Part shown: positions 43,617 to 52,509 of the stretch, piece by piece | Layout of the letters: every line of letters starts with the position of its first letter | How positions within the stretch are numbered: position 1 is the stretch's first letter | Assembly: GCA_018829205.1 (NCBI GenBank) | Contig: JAHJUE010000010.1 | Location: 248,001-312,000 of the forward strand | Origin: Bacteroidota bacterium | GTDB taxonomy: Bacteria; Bacteroidota; Ignavibacteria; Ignavibacteriales; Melioribacteraceae | Direction: 5' to 3' | DNA: 64,000 bases | Notes under the pieces: generated by a model | Databases searched by the model: none | Seen by the model: only the letters and a program-made list of their open reading frames with translations | Told to the model about the DNA's origin: nothing | Translations under genes and position numbers: made by a program

Positions 43617-46064
43617 ATGGACATAAAAAACAATTCAACAAATAGATTAACAATTTCGTTAGATAATAAATTTGACGGAGTAAAATGTAAATTTTCGGAG
43701 TTTCCTTTTAAGTCAGTGCTTTCTCTGGATCCTCTTATTGAACTATGGAAAAACGCGGCAGGCGACACCGGAAAAATAAAATCATCCATTGCCCGCCCAG
43801 TTCTAGACAGATTAAAAAATATACCCGAATTAATCGGTCCATTAAATGATATTTCTCTATTAAAGAAACATGAGGATATTGTTGACGTTCTTATGTCCGT
43901 AATTTATCCTGCGGCACAATGGAATAAATTGATTCAGGCGTCAATCGCTCCATTTAAATGGAAGGCAATGTATTCAACCCCGCTATTCGATAAAATATTC
44001 GGAGTGAGCGAGGAAAAAATAAATAAACTTCAGAATGAAAATAAACATATGCTAGTCGGAAAAACTATTAACGCATATGTAAATATTTTAAAGGAAGTTT
44101 ACGGCAGAAAAATAAAATTCGGCAGCCCTTTTATTTACGGTACCGATGATAAGAATACAGGATTAACAAGATATTTCCAGTTAAACTTTGATTCAACATT
44201 TGTAAAAATAAAAGTAAACGGGGAAAAACCGGAATTAAATGAGAATCAAATTAAAGAACTATTAAAAGATATTACCAATTTAGAAATGTGGACAAAATAT
44301 CTTCCCCCCGAAAAATTTGAATTCCACGGATTTGTAAATCTTTACGCGGTTAATATTACCGATCAGGAAGTCCTTTCACAATTAAAACATGATTTGCTCG
44401 AAAAAGAATCAATTATTTCGATGGAAAGATTCAGAACGCTTCAAAGTAAACTGCGCGATTTGTTCAGACTTCCGGATTTAAAACTCGGACTTGCCGCTTT
44501 GCCAAAAGAGTGGAATCAATTGGTTCAATACGGAAGAAAAATTGGCGATAGTTTTATTTTTAATTTCAGCGAAATTGTTTCCTGCCGTGATTTTGATAAT
44601 TCAATTTATGAACAGGTTATGAAAAAAGGGAAACCTGTAATTATTGAAAATATTGAACAATGCAGCGACAAAACAAAAATTGAAAATGAATTATTAAAAC
44701 AAGGGATAAAAAGCGTTGCGGTTGCGCCTTTATATTATCAGAATGAATTAATCGGAGTACTTGAACTTGGAAGCCCCAAACCGAATGATTTAAATTCTTT
44801 AAACGCTATTAAACTTAACGGAATCTTACCGCTATTCTCCACTGCCGTAAGAAGAAGCGTTGAAGAATTGGACAGCAACATTCAAGCGATAATAAAAGAG
44901 GAATGCACGGCAATTCATCCTTCAGTTGAATGGAGATTTAAACTAGCAGCATTTAATTTGATTCTTAAAAGAGAAGAAGAAAAATCGGCCGAAATGGAAA
45001 CTATCATTTTTAACGATGTTTACCCGCTATACGGTCTGTCAGATATTAGAAATTCTTCAACAATAAGAAACGAATCGATACAATCGGATTTGGTAGAACA
45101 TTTAACAATGGCAAAAGATGTTGTTAATTCTGCGATGAATATTAAATCGCTTCCTTATCTTGACGCGCTGAGTTTCAGAATTAACAAACATATTACCGGG
45201 ATTAAAAACGGATTAAGTTCCGGTGATGAGTTAAGTATAATTGAATTTCTTCAAAGAGAAGTTGAATCTACTTTCAGCAACCTTGAAAATATCAATCCTT
45301 CTTTGAAAGAATTAGTTGCAAATTACCATGCGGCACTGGATCCTCATCTTAACTCATTTTATAAAAAGAGAAAAGATTTTGAAGAAAGTGTAGCAATTAT
45401 AAATGAAGTTATTGCCGGGCATCTTGATGAAGCCGAATTAAAATCTCAGGAAATGTTCCCCCATTATTTTGAAAAATATAAAACGGACGGAGTTGAACAC
45501 GGAATTTATATTGGACAAACTCTTGTCGAGAATAAAAAGTTCGACGAACTTTATCTTAAAAATTTGCGGTTATGGCAAATTATAGTTATGAGCGATATTG
45601 TAAGAAAAACTAATGAGATTAAACCGTTTCTGAAAATACCTCTTGAAACCGCGCATCTTATACTTATTCAAAATGCGCCTTTGTCTATTAGATTCAGATT
45701 AGATGAGAAAAAATTTGACGTCGACGGCACATATAATATCCGTTACGAAATTATGAAAAAAAGAATCGACAAAGCCGTTATTAACGGTACCAAGGAAAGG
45801 TTAACTCAGCCCGGCAAAATTGCGATGGTTTACTCTCATTCCCGCGAGGCGGCGGAGTATAAAAAATACATTGAATATCTGCAGGCAAAAGGTTATCTAG
45901 AAAATAAGTTTGAGGAACTTGAATTAGAATCACTGCAGGGCGTTCAGGGACTTAAAGCTTTGAGGGTTACGGTAAATCTAAATTATAAAAATGAAAAAAC
46001 ATTAATTAATTATAAAGATGCATCGGAAATAATAATGAAATTGGAAAGCCAGGCACAGAAATAA
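43617..46064 (+). CDS. Large GAF-domain protein of unknown function
   Basis: This 815-residue cytoplasmic protein has one clear GAF-like domain (about residues 300-430). Visible parts are FNFSEIVSCRDFDNSIYEQVMKKGKPVIIENIE and IKSVAVAPLYYQNELIGVLELGSPKPNDLN. The N-terminal part (about 20-240) and the long helical C-terminal part (about 430-815) do not match any family I can name. The C-terminal region contains PLETAHLILIQNAPLSIRFRLDEKKFDV and LRVTVNLNYKNEK. Similar long GAF proteins seem common in Bacteroidota. No output domain such as a kinase, GGDEF or cyclase is visible, so it may act as a scaffold or sensor, possibly with CheR upstream. Confidence 0.7.
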   Translation: MDIKNNSTNRLTISLDNKFDGVKCKFSEFPFKSVLSLDPLIELWKNAAGDTGKIKSSIARPVLDRLKNIPELIGPLNDISLLKKHEDIVDVLMSVIYPAAQWNKLIQASIAPFKWKAMYSTPLFDKIFGVSEEKINKLQNENKHMLVGKTINAYVNILKEVYGRKIKFGSPFIYGTDDKNTGLTRYFQLNFDSTFVKIKVNGEKPELNENQIKELLKDITNLEMWTKYLPPEKFEFHGFVNLYAVNITDQEVLSQLKHDLLEKESIISMERFRTLQSKLRDLFRLPDLKLGLAALPKEWNQLVQYGRKIGDSFIFNFSEIVSCRDFDNSIYEQVMKKGKPVIIENIEQCSDKTKIENELLKQGIKSVAVAPLYYQNELIGVLELGSPKPNDLNSLNAIKLNGILPLFSTAVRRSVEELDSNIQAIIKEECTAIHPSVEWRFKLAAFNLILKREEEKSAEMETIIFNDVYPLYGLSDIRNSSTIRNESIQSDLVEHLTMAKDVVNSAMNIKSLPYLDALSFRINKHITGIKNGLSSGDELSIIEFLQREVESTFSNLENINPSLKELVANYHAALDPHLNSFYKKRKDFEESVAIINEVIAGHLDEAELKSQEMFPHYFEKYKTDGVEHGIYIGQTLVENKKFDELYLKNLRLWQIIVMSDIVRKTNEIKPFLKIPLETAHLILIQNAPLSIRFRLDEKKFDVDGTYNIRYEIMKKRIDKAVINGTKERLTQPGKIAMVYSHSREAAEYKKYIEYLQAKGYLENKFEELELESLQGVQGLKALRVTVNLNYKNEKTLINYKDASEIIMKLESQAQK

Positions 46065-46124
46065 ATTGAATGTTCTAATAATAACTTCGTTTTAATTTTA
46101 CTTCTAAAATTCCGGGGGGAATCA

Positions 46125-46361
46125 TTGGAAAATAACCAGCCTAAATATAGTTTGATTGAAGCATGTTTAAATGAAGCTGGAAATCAATCAAGTTTGTCAA
46201 TAAATAATTTTACCGAAAATATTTATAGCTCAGGAAATATTGTCTGTTATCACCCAAAAAGGAAATACTGTTTAATGGGAATAACATTCGGAATTGAAAT
46301 ATTCTGTAAAAGTGAATTAATAAAAAAAAATTTCGGGGTTAATTCCCACACTTTACTTTAA
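46125..46361 (+). CDS. Small Cys/His protein A (paralogue of next gene)
   Basis: This 78-residue protein starts at TTG 46125 behind a GGGGGA ribosome binding site. It is of unknown function but is paralogous to the gene at 46455: both have C-x-H-x-K-R-x2-C-x2-G-x2-F-x5-C, here Cys41, His43, Lys45, Arg46, Cys49, Gly52, Phe55 and Cys61, at the same residue numbers in both proteins. An additional N-terminal Cys-Leu-Asn-Glu (Cys14 here) is also shared. The spacing suggests a metal-binding or redox module. There is no signal peptide. It is 60 bp downstream of the GAF protein gene. Confidence 0.6.
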   Translation: MENNQPKYSLIEACLNEAGNQSSLSINNFTENIYSSGNIVCYHPKRKYCLMGITFGIEIFCKSELIKKNFGVNSHTLL

Positions 46362-46454
46362 TTTATTTTTTTACGGCATCATTATTCCGAATTTTTATAG
46401 GAACTTTTTATTATTGTTTTATGTTCGGCTAAAAGTAAATATAAAGGATATTGA

Positions 46455-46682
46455 ATGACTAAAAGTACCGGCTTATGTAAAAATGCACGTTGCCTGAATG
46501 AAAAAAATTTTGAGCTGTCGGAAAGTGAAATAAAAAGTTTTGCAAAAGAAACAAACTTAGATGAGTACGTTATTTGCCAGCATGAGAAAAGAATGTTTTG
46601 CGAATATGGAGTTCCTTTTGCCGACATTGTAATGTGCCGATGCAAACAAATTGTTGATATTGTAAATGAAAATAATAAATAA
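46455..46682 (+). CDS. Small Cys/His protein B (paralogue of previous gene)
   Basis: This 75-residue protein is preceded by AAAGGA 6 bases before ATG 46455. It repeats the module of its neighbour: Cys41, His43, Lys45, Arg46, Cys49, Gly52, Phe55 and Cys61 align without gaps, and RCLNE (Cys13) matches ACLNE (Cys14) in protein A. Two more cysteines occur here (Cys8 and Cys63). The conservation between two adjacent frames argues that this strand, not the long antisense frame over 46382-46843, is coding. It may bind zinc, iron or a cluster. It converges with the PepSY-type gene (1 bp apart). Function unknown. Confidence 0.62.
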   Translation: MTKSTGLCKNARCLNEKNFELSESEIKSFAKETNLDEYVICQHEKRMFCEYGVPFADIVMCRCKQIVDIVNENNK

Positions 46683-46683
46683 A

Positions 46684-47235
46684 TTACTGGTAGATCAATA
46701 AGAAAATAATAGGAAGCAAAATTCCGGCAATAACAAACCACTTCCCTCTTTTCATTAAGCCTGAGTTTCCCGGAGCAATAAATAAACCGGTTATACCTAA
46801 TATTATTAATGATAAAGCGAACAAATCGGCAACGTATGTCCATAATTTTTTAGGAACATTTAAATGAAGAGAATTCATTTCTTTAATTCCGGTACGGTTT
46901 TTCACTTCTTCAATTTGAACTTCGGAATCTTTAAAATTTACTGTTAATGATTTTCCTTTTAAAAATATCTGCAGAATATTTTGTGACGGCTGAAATGAAC
47001 TTAATACCGAGTCTTTAATAGCTAATTGGTCTAAAATACTTAAAATTATTAACTCCCTGTCATTTAAGGTTTCAGGTAAAATAATATTTTTTTCAGTTTT
47101 GTTAATTATATAATTCGGATTCCATTCATCAAAATGATTTACGGCAATACCGGAAACAGAATAAATTATTACCAAACCAAAACATATATAACCGAGATCC
47201 CTGTGAATAACTTTAAATATTTTTCTCCAATTCAT
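46684..47235 (-). CDS. PepSY-associated membrane protein
   Basis: This 183-residue membrane protein begins NWRKIFKVIHRDLGYICFGLVIIYSVSGIAVNHFDEWNPNY, the signature of the PepSY_TM family. A PepSY-like extracytoplasmic region follows (about 45-125), and then helices 3 and 4: WTYVADLFALSLIILGITGLFI and WFVIAGILLPIIFLLIY. The short form is often found with iron/siderophore or metal systems and as a truncated reductase-like protein. His11 and the HFDEW/LHLN histidines could bind haem, but that is inference. It lies downstream of the DUF4920 gene, separated by a terminator. Confidence 0.8.
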   Translation of the reverse strand: MNWRKIFKVIHRDLGYICFGLVIIYSVSGIAVNHFDEWNPNYIINKTEKNIILPETLNDRELIILSILDQLAIKDSVLSSFQPSQNILQIFLKGKSLTVNFKDSEVQIEEVKNRTGIKEMNSLHLNVPKKLWTYVADLFALSLIILGITGLFIAPGNSGLMKRGKWFVIAGILLPIIFLLIYQ

Positions 47236-47254
47236 ATTTTCCCTTTAATCAAAA

Positions 47255-47291
47255 ACAATAAAAAAGCCTTTATTCAAATTGAACAAAGGCT
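47255..47291 (-). terminator. Rho-independent terminator after DUF4920 gene
   Basis: On the minus strand, AGCCTTT(G)TTC pairs with GAA(T)AAAGGCT (47281-47291 with 47265-47275, one mismatch) and is followed by a T run. It lies 35 bp past the stop at 47326. Confidence 0.75.
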
Positions 47292-47325
47292 CTTAACTTT
47301 TCACTTTAAAAACTTTGTAAACTTT

Positions 47326-47775
47326 CTACTTAATTACAGCGCCGAGACCTTTAATTTGATATATGGTTTTTACTTCTTTTTTCTGTTCGCCGGTTTCGCA
47401 TGATTCTCCTTCTTTATGATCGCATTTGTGCTCGGTTTCAACATTAATTGAATATACTTCTCCTTCAACTAAAGCTTTTTGCCCTTTTGCCTCCATCGGG
47501 AATATAATTTCACCGTCATTAACTTTTATTCTTATCGATTCAAATTCTTTGTCGCTGCTAAGTTCCATCCAGCATCCTCTCTTCGCGCAAACATTAATAA
47601 TCGTACCTTCAACCAAAACTGTTTTACCCAAATACTCAGCCGGATTATTAATTATTTCCGAAATTTTGGTAGTTTCTTTTAACTCTATTTCTTTTCCGTA
47701 TTTTGTGCCTTCATCAGCTTTAAGCATAACAGTAATAAATAGAATGCCAATGAACAATTTAAATAACGACTTCAT
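47326..47775 (-). CDS. DUF4920 family secreted protein
   Basis: This 149-residue protein has a signal peptide (about residues 1-20) and a DUF4920 domain with an OB-like layout: KYGKEIELKETTKISEIINNPAEYLGKTVLVEGTI, then the conserved INVCAKRGCWMEL (Cys-x4-Gly-Cys-Trp). A family-atypical insertion, HKCDHKEGESCETGEQ, brings two His and two Cys together and could bind a metal. The family is common in Bacteroidota and its function is unknown. Its neighbours are a PepSY membrane protein and two small Cys/His proteins. Confidence 0.75.
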   Translation of the reverse strand: MKSLFKLFIGILFITVMLKADEGTKYGKEIELKETTKISEIINNPAEYLGKTVLVEGTIINVCAKRGCWMELSSDKEFESIRIKVNDGEIIFPMEAKGQKALVEGEVYSINVETEHKCDHKEGESCETGEQKKEVKTIYQIKGLGAVIK

Positions 47776-47930
47776 GATTTCTCCATAAATTAAAAATTAA
47801 TGAATATAAAATAGTTTTATACCTTTATATTATCAACAAAATATATAATTTGCTTTAATGATTCTCAGATCAGAAATATATTAAATCATTTTTATTTTTA
47901 TATTCAGTTCTAAATAATTACAGTGATAAA

Positions 47931-48992
47931 ATGAATAGAAAAAAATTTTTAGGAAGTTTGACTTTATTGTCGGTTCTTCCTTCTGCCGCCTTGACAAAAA
48001 GCAAGGATATTCCCGGCCAATTCTCTGAATCCGTGAAAACAATTAAACCGAAACGATTAAAAGAAGGCGATACGTTAGGCATAATTTGCCCGGGAAGTTT
48101 TATTACCGAAGAAGAATTAAACGATACGATAGAAAATATTTCTAAACTAGGATTTAAAGCTAAATATTCAAATAACGTGCTTGCAAAAAAAGGATATCTT
48201 GCTGGCGAAGATAAATTAAGAACCGATGATCTAAATAACATGTTTGAGGATGATGAGGTAAACGGAATTATATGCGCGCGAGGCGGTTATGGATGCGCTA
48301 GAATTTTACCATATATTGATTATAGTATAATTAAAAATAATCCGAAAGTTATTTTCGGCTACAGCGATATTACAGCTTTGCTTATTGCAATTTATAAAAA
48401 AACAGGATTAGTATGCTTCCACGGACCGGTAGGAATTTCTACGTTCAATGAATTTTCGACAAAGTATTTTAGAAATGTTTTGATGGAAACGCCGAATGAA
48501 CTTGAACTGATTTCCGAGATTCTTGAAGAAAAATCCGATGACCTGGCCTATGCTATTGATATAATTTCGGAAGGATCGGCAGAAGGATTATTAACCGGCG
48601 GAAATCTTTCCATTGTTGCTTCATTAATGGGTACACCTTATGAAATTGATTTGGCAGGTAAAATTTTGTTCTTGGAAGAAGTCGGGGAAGAACCTTACAG
48701 AATTGACAGAATGCTTACACAAATACTAATGTCGGGAAATATCGATAAACTTAAAGGTATTGCCCTGGGCGTATTCAGCGATTGTGAGTCCGACGAGACA
48801 AATCCAGGGTTTGATGAATCATTTACATTAAAAGAAGTTCTGTTAGATAGACTTGCAAAACTCGGAATTCCTGTTATTTATGGTTTATCTTTCGGACACG
48901 TAAGTAATAAGTTTACATTGCCGTTGGGTGTAAATGCAAAATTGGATACGGATACAAAATCTTTATTTCTTTTAGAGTCATCGGTGCAATAA
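47931..48992 (+). CDS. ldcA: Muropeptide LD-carboxypeptidase (peptidase S66)
   Basis: This 353-residue S66 peptidase removes the terminal D-Ala from tetrapeptide muropeptides during recycling. The catalytic Ser145 lies in IFGYSDITALL, the Glu in FLEEVGEEPYRIDRM and the His in SFGHVSNKFTLPLG; ICARGGYG is the substrate-loop motif. The N-terminus (MNRKKFLGSLTLLSVLPSAALT) resembles a Tat- or Sec-type signal, so it may be exported, unlike the cytoplasmic enzyme of E. coli. It is 28 bp upstream of priA. It fits with the AmpG/GH3 pair at 14.6-18.8 kb. Confidence 0.88.
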   Translation: MNRKKFLGSLTLLSVLPSAALTKSKDIPGQFSESVKTIKPKRLKEGDTLGIICPGSFITEEELNDTIENISKLGFKAKYSNNVLAKKGYLAGEDKLRTDDLNNMFEDDEVNGIICARGGYGCARILPYIDYSIIKNNPKVIFGYSDITALLIAIYKKTGLVCFHGPVGISTFNEFSTKYFRNVLMETPNELELISEILEEKSDDLAYAIDIISEGSAEGLLTGGNLSIVASLMGTPYEIDLAGKILFLEEVGEEPYRIDRMLTQILMSGNIDKLKGIALGVFSDCESDETNPGFDESFTLKEVLLDRLAKLGIPVIYGLSFGHVSNKFTLPLGVNAKLDTDTKSLFLLESSVQ

Positions 48993-49020
48993 ATAATTTT
49001 ATTAATTAATTCTGATTATA

Positions 49021-51486
49021 ATGTACGCACAAGTAGTTTTTCCTCTTCCGTTTCGTAATGAGTTCACTTATTCAATTCCTAAAGAATTTGAAGCGGTTGT
49101 GAAAACCGGCGTGCGAGTAGTTGTTCCTTTCGGCAAAAGAGTATTAACCGGATTTGTTGTAAACATTTCCGGGAAAACAGATATTACCGAAACAATAAAA
49201 CCTATCCGCGATGTTCTTGACGAGAAACCAATCTTTGATAAGGAATCACTTAAATTTTATGAATGGATTTCTGATTATTATATAAGCTCTTTGGGAGAAG
49301 CGCTTAAAAACTGCGTACCGTACGGACTTGATATAGAATCAAAAAAGAAAATTGTTGGTGATAAAGAATCTGTTCAGCAAGTACTCGCCAAGGAAAAAAA
49401 CTCTAAATCAATAAAAGTAAAAATTCTAAATCTGTTTCTTGAAAAAGATATTTATACTATTTCACAAATTCAAAAACTTCTCAAAAAGAAAAATATTTAT
49501 TATGCTTTATCGTCCCTCGAAAAACTTGGCGCACTTTCAATTATTAATGAAATTGAAGATGCTAAAGTAGGTATTAAAAAAGCAAAATTTATAAAACTTG
49601 CCGTCAGCGCCGATGAAGTTTATGAGTTTATTCCTGAAATTGAATCTAAAGCGCCTAAGCAAGTTGTAATACTTTTGGAACTCCTTTCTAAAAAAGGAAA
49701 AGAAATACTTCAAAGCGAATTGCTGAAAAAAACCAATTCAAATGCAGGAGCAGTTACAAGCTTAGTAAAAAAAGGATTAATTCAGGTTATTGAAAATGAA
49801 GTTGAACGTATATATGAGGATTCTTATCAGGAAGATTCTAAAAATATTAAACTTACTTCCGATCAGCAGAAAATTGTAGATGATATAAATTCGGAAATAG
49901 AAAAAGAAAATTTTAAGCCTTATCTGCTCCACGGAGTAACAGGAAGCGGAAAAACACAGGTATATATTGAGCTGGCGACAAAAGCACTCGAAAAGAAAAA
50001 AACAGTTTTAATTCTTGTCCCTGAAATTTCATTAACACCGCAGATAATGTCACGGTTTTACAATACATTCGGAAAAATTGTCACAGTCATTCATAGCCGT
50101 ATGTCGCCCGGAGAAAAATACGATTCATGGCGGGGTGTAATCGCGGGAAAATATAAAGTTGTAATTGGTCCGCGTTCAGCATTATTTGCGCCGCTTAGAA
50201 ATTTAGGCCTAATTGTTGTCGATGAGGAACATGATTCAAGCTATAAACAATTTGAAATATCACCTAAATACCACGCGCGTGACTGCGCAATCATAAAAGC
50301 TAATTTCTCCAATTGTCCCGTCCTGCTTGGCTCGGCCACACCATCAATTGAAAGTACCTATAATGCAGCAACCGGTAAGTTTAATCTGCTTAGATTAAAT
50401 GAAAGAGTTGATAACGCTAAAATGCCGAAAATAAAACTTGTTGATATTACTATTGAAAAGAAAAAAAAACAAATAGAAAACAGTTTTTCAAAAACTTTAA
50501 TAAGCGCAATTGCAGAAAGAATTAATAAAAAAGAAGGCGTAATTATTCTTCAGAATAGGCGAGGATTTTCGACGCAAATTTATTGCAACGATTGCGGTAC
50601 GATATTAATGTGTCCGGATTGTTCGGTTCCGATGGTCCATCATATTGATAAAAATATTGTGCAATGCCATTACTGCGGAATTATTGAAAGAGTTCCTAAG
50701 GCATGCACAACATGCGGATCAATAAATTTAAAATTCTTCGGAACCGGAACTCAAAAAGTTGAAGATGAACTTGAATTCTATTTCCCGGATATTAAGATAG
50801 AACGCGTTGATTCTGATTCAGTTTCAAAAAAAGGAAAACTTGGAATTATATTAAATAGTTTTCGTAAAGGTGAAATTGATGTATTGGTAGGAACACAAAT
50901 GGTTTCAAAAGGACTCGATTTTTCAAACGTTACATTAGTAGGAGTTATATCGGCTGAAACCACATTATGGCTTCCCGATTTCCGCGCCGATGAAAGGACA
51001 TTTCAATTATTGACACAGGTTTCAGGCCGAGCAGGAAGAAGTAAAACCGAGGGGGAAGTAATTATTCAAACTCATGATCAAAAACATTTCGTGCTTCAAA
51101 AAGTTTTAATGAACGACTACAATGGTTTTTATGAAAAAGAAATATTACTTCGAGAAAAAGGAGGATATCCTCCATTTACGCGTTTAGCTTTAATAGAATT
51201 AAAAGACGAACATGAATCAAAAGCTCAAAATGCAGCAAAAGATTTTTATTTATTTCTTAAAAAATATAATCAAGCACTTGAAATTATTACTCCGAGTCCG
51301 GCAGTAATAGCAAAGATAAAAAACCAGTACCGTTTTCATATATTAATTAAAAGCGCAAGAAAAACAGATATTTCCGGAAAGAGGCTTCGCTCTGCAGTAT
51401 TAAATGCTTTTATTAAATTTAATCAACGTTCAAGATTTAAAGATGTAAAAGTAATAATCGATATTGATCCTCAGAATGTAATTTAA
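49021..51486 (+). CDS. priA: Primosomal protein N', replication restart helicase
   Basis: This 821-residue superfamily 2 helicase reloads the replicative helicase at stalled forks. Domains in order: the 3'-end-binding domain (about 1-100, PFGKRVLTGFVV), a winged-helix-like linker, helicase lobe 1 with Walker A GVTGSGKT (305-312) and DEEHD (401-405), and eight cysteines of the zinc-binding insert in CNDCG, CPDCS, CHYCG and CTTCG. Lobe 2 has LVGTQMVSKGLDFSNVTLVGV and QLLTQVSGRAGR. The C-terminal domain ends near IDPQNVI. All key residues are present. Confidence 0.95.
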   Translation: MYAQVVFPLPFRNEFTYSIPKEFEAVVKTGVRVVVPFGKRVLTGFVVNISGKTDITETIKPIRDVLDEKPIFDKESLKFYEWISDYYISSLGEALKNCVPYGLDIESKKKIVGDKESVQQVLAKEKNSKSIKVKILNLFLEKDIYTISQIQKLLKKKNIYYALSSLEKLGALSIINEIEDAKVGIKKAKFIKLAVSADEVYEFIPEIESKAPKQVVILLELLSKKGKEILQSELLKKTNSNAGAVTSLVKKGLIQVIENEVERIYEDSYQEDSKNIKLTSDQQKIVDDINSEIEKENFKPYLLHGVTGSGKTQVYIELATKALEKKKTVLILVPEISLTPQIMSRFYNTFGKIVTVIHSRMSPGEKYDSWRGVIAGKYKVVIGPRSALFAPLRNLGLIVVDEEHDSSYKQFEISPKYHARDCAIIKANFSNCPVLLGSATPSIESTYNAATGKFNLLRLNERVDNAKMPKIKLVDITIEKKKKQIENSFSKTLISAIAERINKKEGVIILQNRRGFSTQIYCNDCGTILMCPDCSVPMVHHIDKNIVQCHYCGIIERVPKACTTCGSINLKFFGTGTQKVEDELEFYFPDIKIERVDSDSVSKKGKLGIILNSFRKGEIDVLVGTQMVSKGLDFSNVTLVGVISAETTLWLPDFRADERTFQLLTQVSGRAGRSKTEGEVIIQTHDQKHFVLQKVLMNDYNGFYEKEILLREKGGYPPFTRLALIELKDEHESKAQNAAKDFYLFLKKYNQALEIITPSPAVIAKIKNQYRFHILIKSARKTDISGKRLRSAVLNAFIKFNQRSRFKDVKVIIDIDPQNVI

Positions 51487-51496
51487 AATAAATAAC

Positions 51497-51527
51497 CTTG
51501 AAGGTCGCTTGTTAGACCTTCAAGTTT
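51497..51527. terminator. Hairpin between priA and Yip1-family gene
   Basis: A perfect 10-bp inverted repeat (CTTGAAGGTC at 51497-51506 and GACCTTCAAG at 51515-51524) with an 8-base loop lies 10 bp after the priA stop and 13 bp before the stop of the converging gene. The T run is short (3), so it is a probable but weak terminator. Confidence 0.6.
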
Positions 51528-51537
51528 GCCTATCTAC

Positions 51538-52362
51538 TTACTGCATAAAAAACCTGAAAAAAGGAACAGCTTTAGCAACAAAAAAGAAAACAAATCCAAA
51601 ACCAATCCACAACCCGAATATCAAAATATAATATTTAGCGGTATTTTCGGATTTAAACATTTTAGCCAAACCAATACTTACCGCCGCATAAAACCATATT
51701 GAAAAAATATCAAGTTTAGATAACAGAAAACCTGTAACGGTTGAAGTGTCTGAATCTATAAAGGATGCTACGCTTGTACCCTGAAAAAACTTATTCATAC
51801 TAAGCGCTAAAATTACCATAACAATAACTTGAATAATCGAAATATAATATGGAAGTCCAAAGGCTACCATTGTCCCAGCGTAATTTCCTTCTCCCTTTAA
51901 TACAAATTTTGCCGCAAGCCAATAAACAAGCGATATTATAAAAAATGAACCGAAAATAAAAATTACCATTCCAATAACCTGAAAGATTCTGCCGGCAGCC
52001 ATGTTTTGGTCCATGTTTTCACGGATTGTATCCAGCTGCGCACCTGCCTGCTCCTTTGTCATTTTTCCATCATCAACGGCTTGCTGCAGACTCTCTTCAA
52101 TTTTGGACATCTGTTTTTCAATCACGGAGTTTTTAATGTAGGGATTGCTCATCATTATAAAATTTGAAACGGACGCTATAATTATTAACAGGAAAACAGG
52201 CAAAAACCAGTCCAAATGTTTTGGATCAGATTTCGCCATTTTTGAAAAGGTAGCAGACGGCTCGGTGAACACTCCAACCAATTTATCGGTATGGGATAAT
52301 TCAAATTCTTCCTCGCTGTCAATATCAGGGTTCAGATTATCGTTAATGTTGTTTTCTTCCAT
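51538..52362 (-). CDS. Yip1-family integral membrane protein
   Basis: This 274-residue protein has five predicted membrane helices and an acidic cytoplasmic N-terminus. The Yip1-like features are KLVGVFTEPSATFSKMAKSDPKHLDWFLPVFLLIIIASV, then SLVYWLAAKFVLKGEGNYAGTMVAFGLPYYISI. A soluble, charged helical segment (about residues 80-120) lies between helices 1 and 2. The family is widespread in Bacteroidota and its function there is unknown. It converges with priA and is divergent from tnaA. Confidence 0.75.
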   Translation of the reverse strand: MEENNINDNLNPDIDSEEEFELSHTDKLVGVFTEPSATFSKMAKSDPKHLDWFLPVFLLIIIASVSNFIMMSNPYIKNSVIEKQMSKIEESLQQAVDDGKMTKEQAGAQLDTIRENMDQNMAAGRIFQVIGMVIFIFGSFFIISLVYWLAAKFVLKGEGNYAGTMVAFGLPYYISIIQVIVMVILALSMNKFFQGTSVASFIDSDTSTVTGFLLSKLDIFSIWFYAAVSIGLAKMFKSENTAKYYILIFGLWIGFGFVFFFVAKAVPFFRFFMQ

Positions 52363-52509
52363 TTTTTGCTCCTATTTTGTTGGTTGTTAATAGGATGATG
52401 ATGTGATTAGTTAAAATAAGTAAAATTTTAATTGATGGAAATTTCTTTTTCTCTGCTTGCCTATCTTTTTTCAAAGCCCTAAGTTTATTTATTAAAAATT
52501 GGAGAAGAA

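Noticed and set aside
46382-46843. 153-codon antisense frame over the small Cys/His gene B and the start of the PepSY gene
   Set aside because: Its translation has no family-like pattern, while the plus-strand frame is a clear paralogue of its neighbour.
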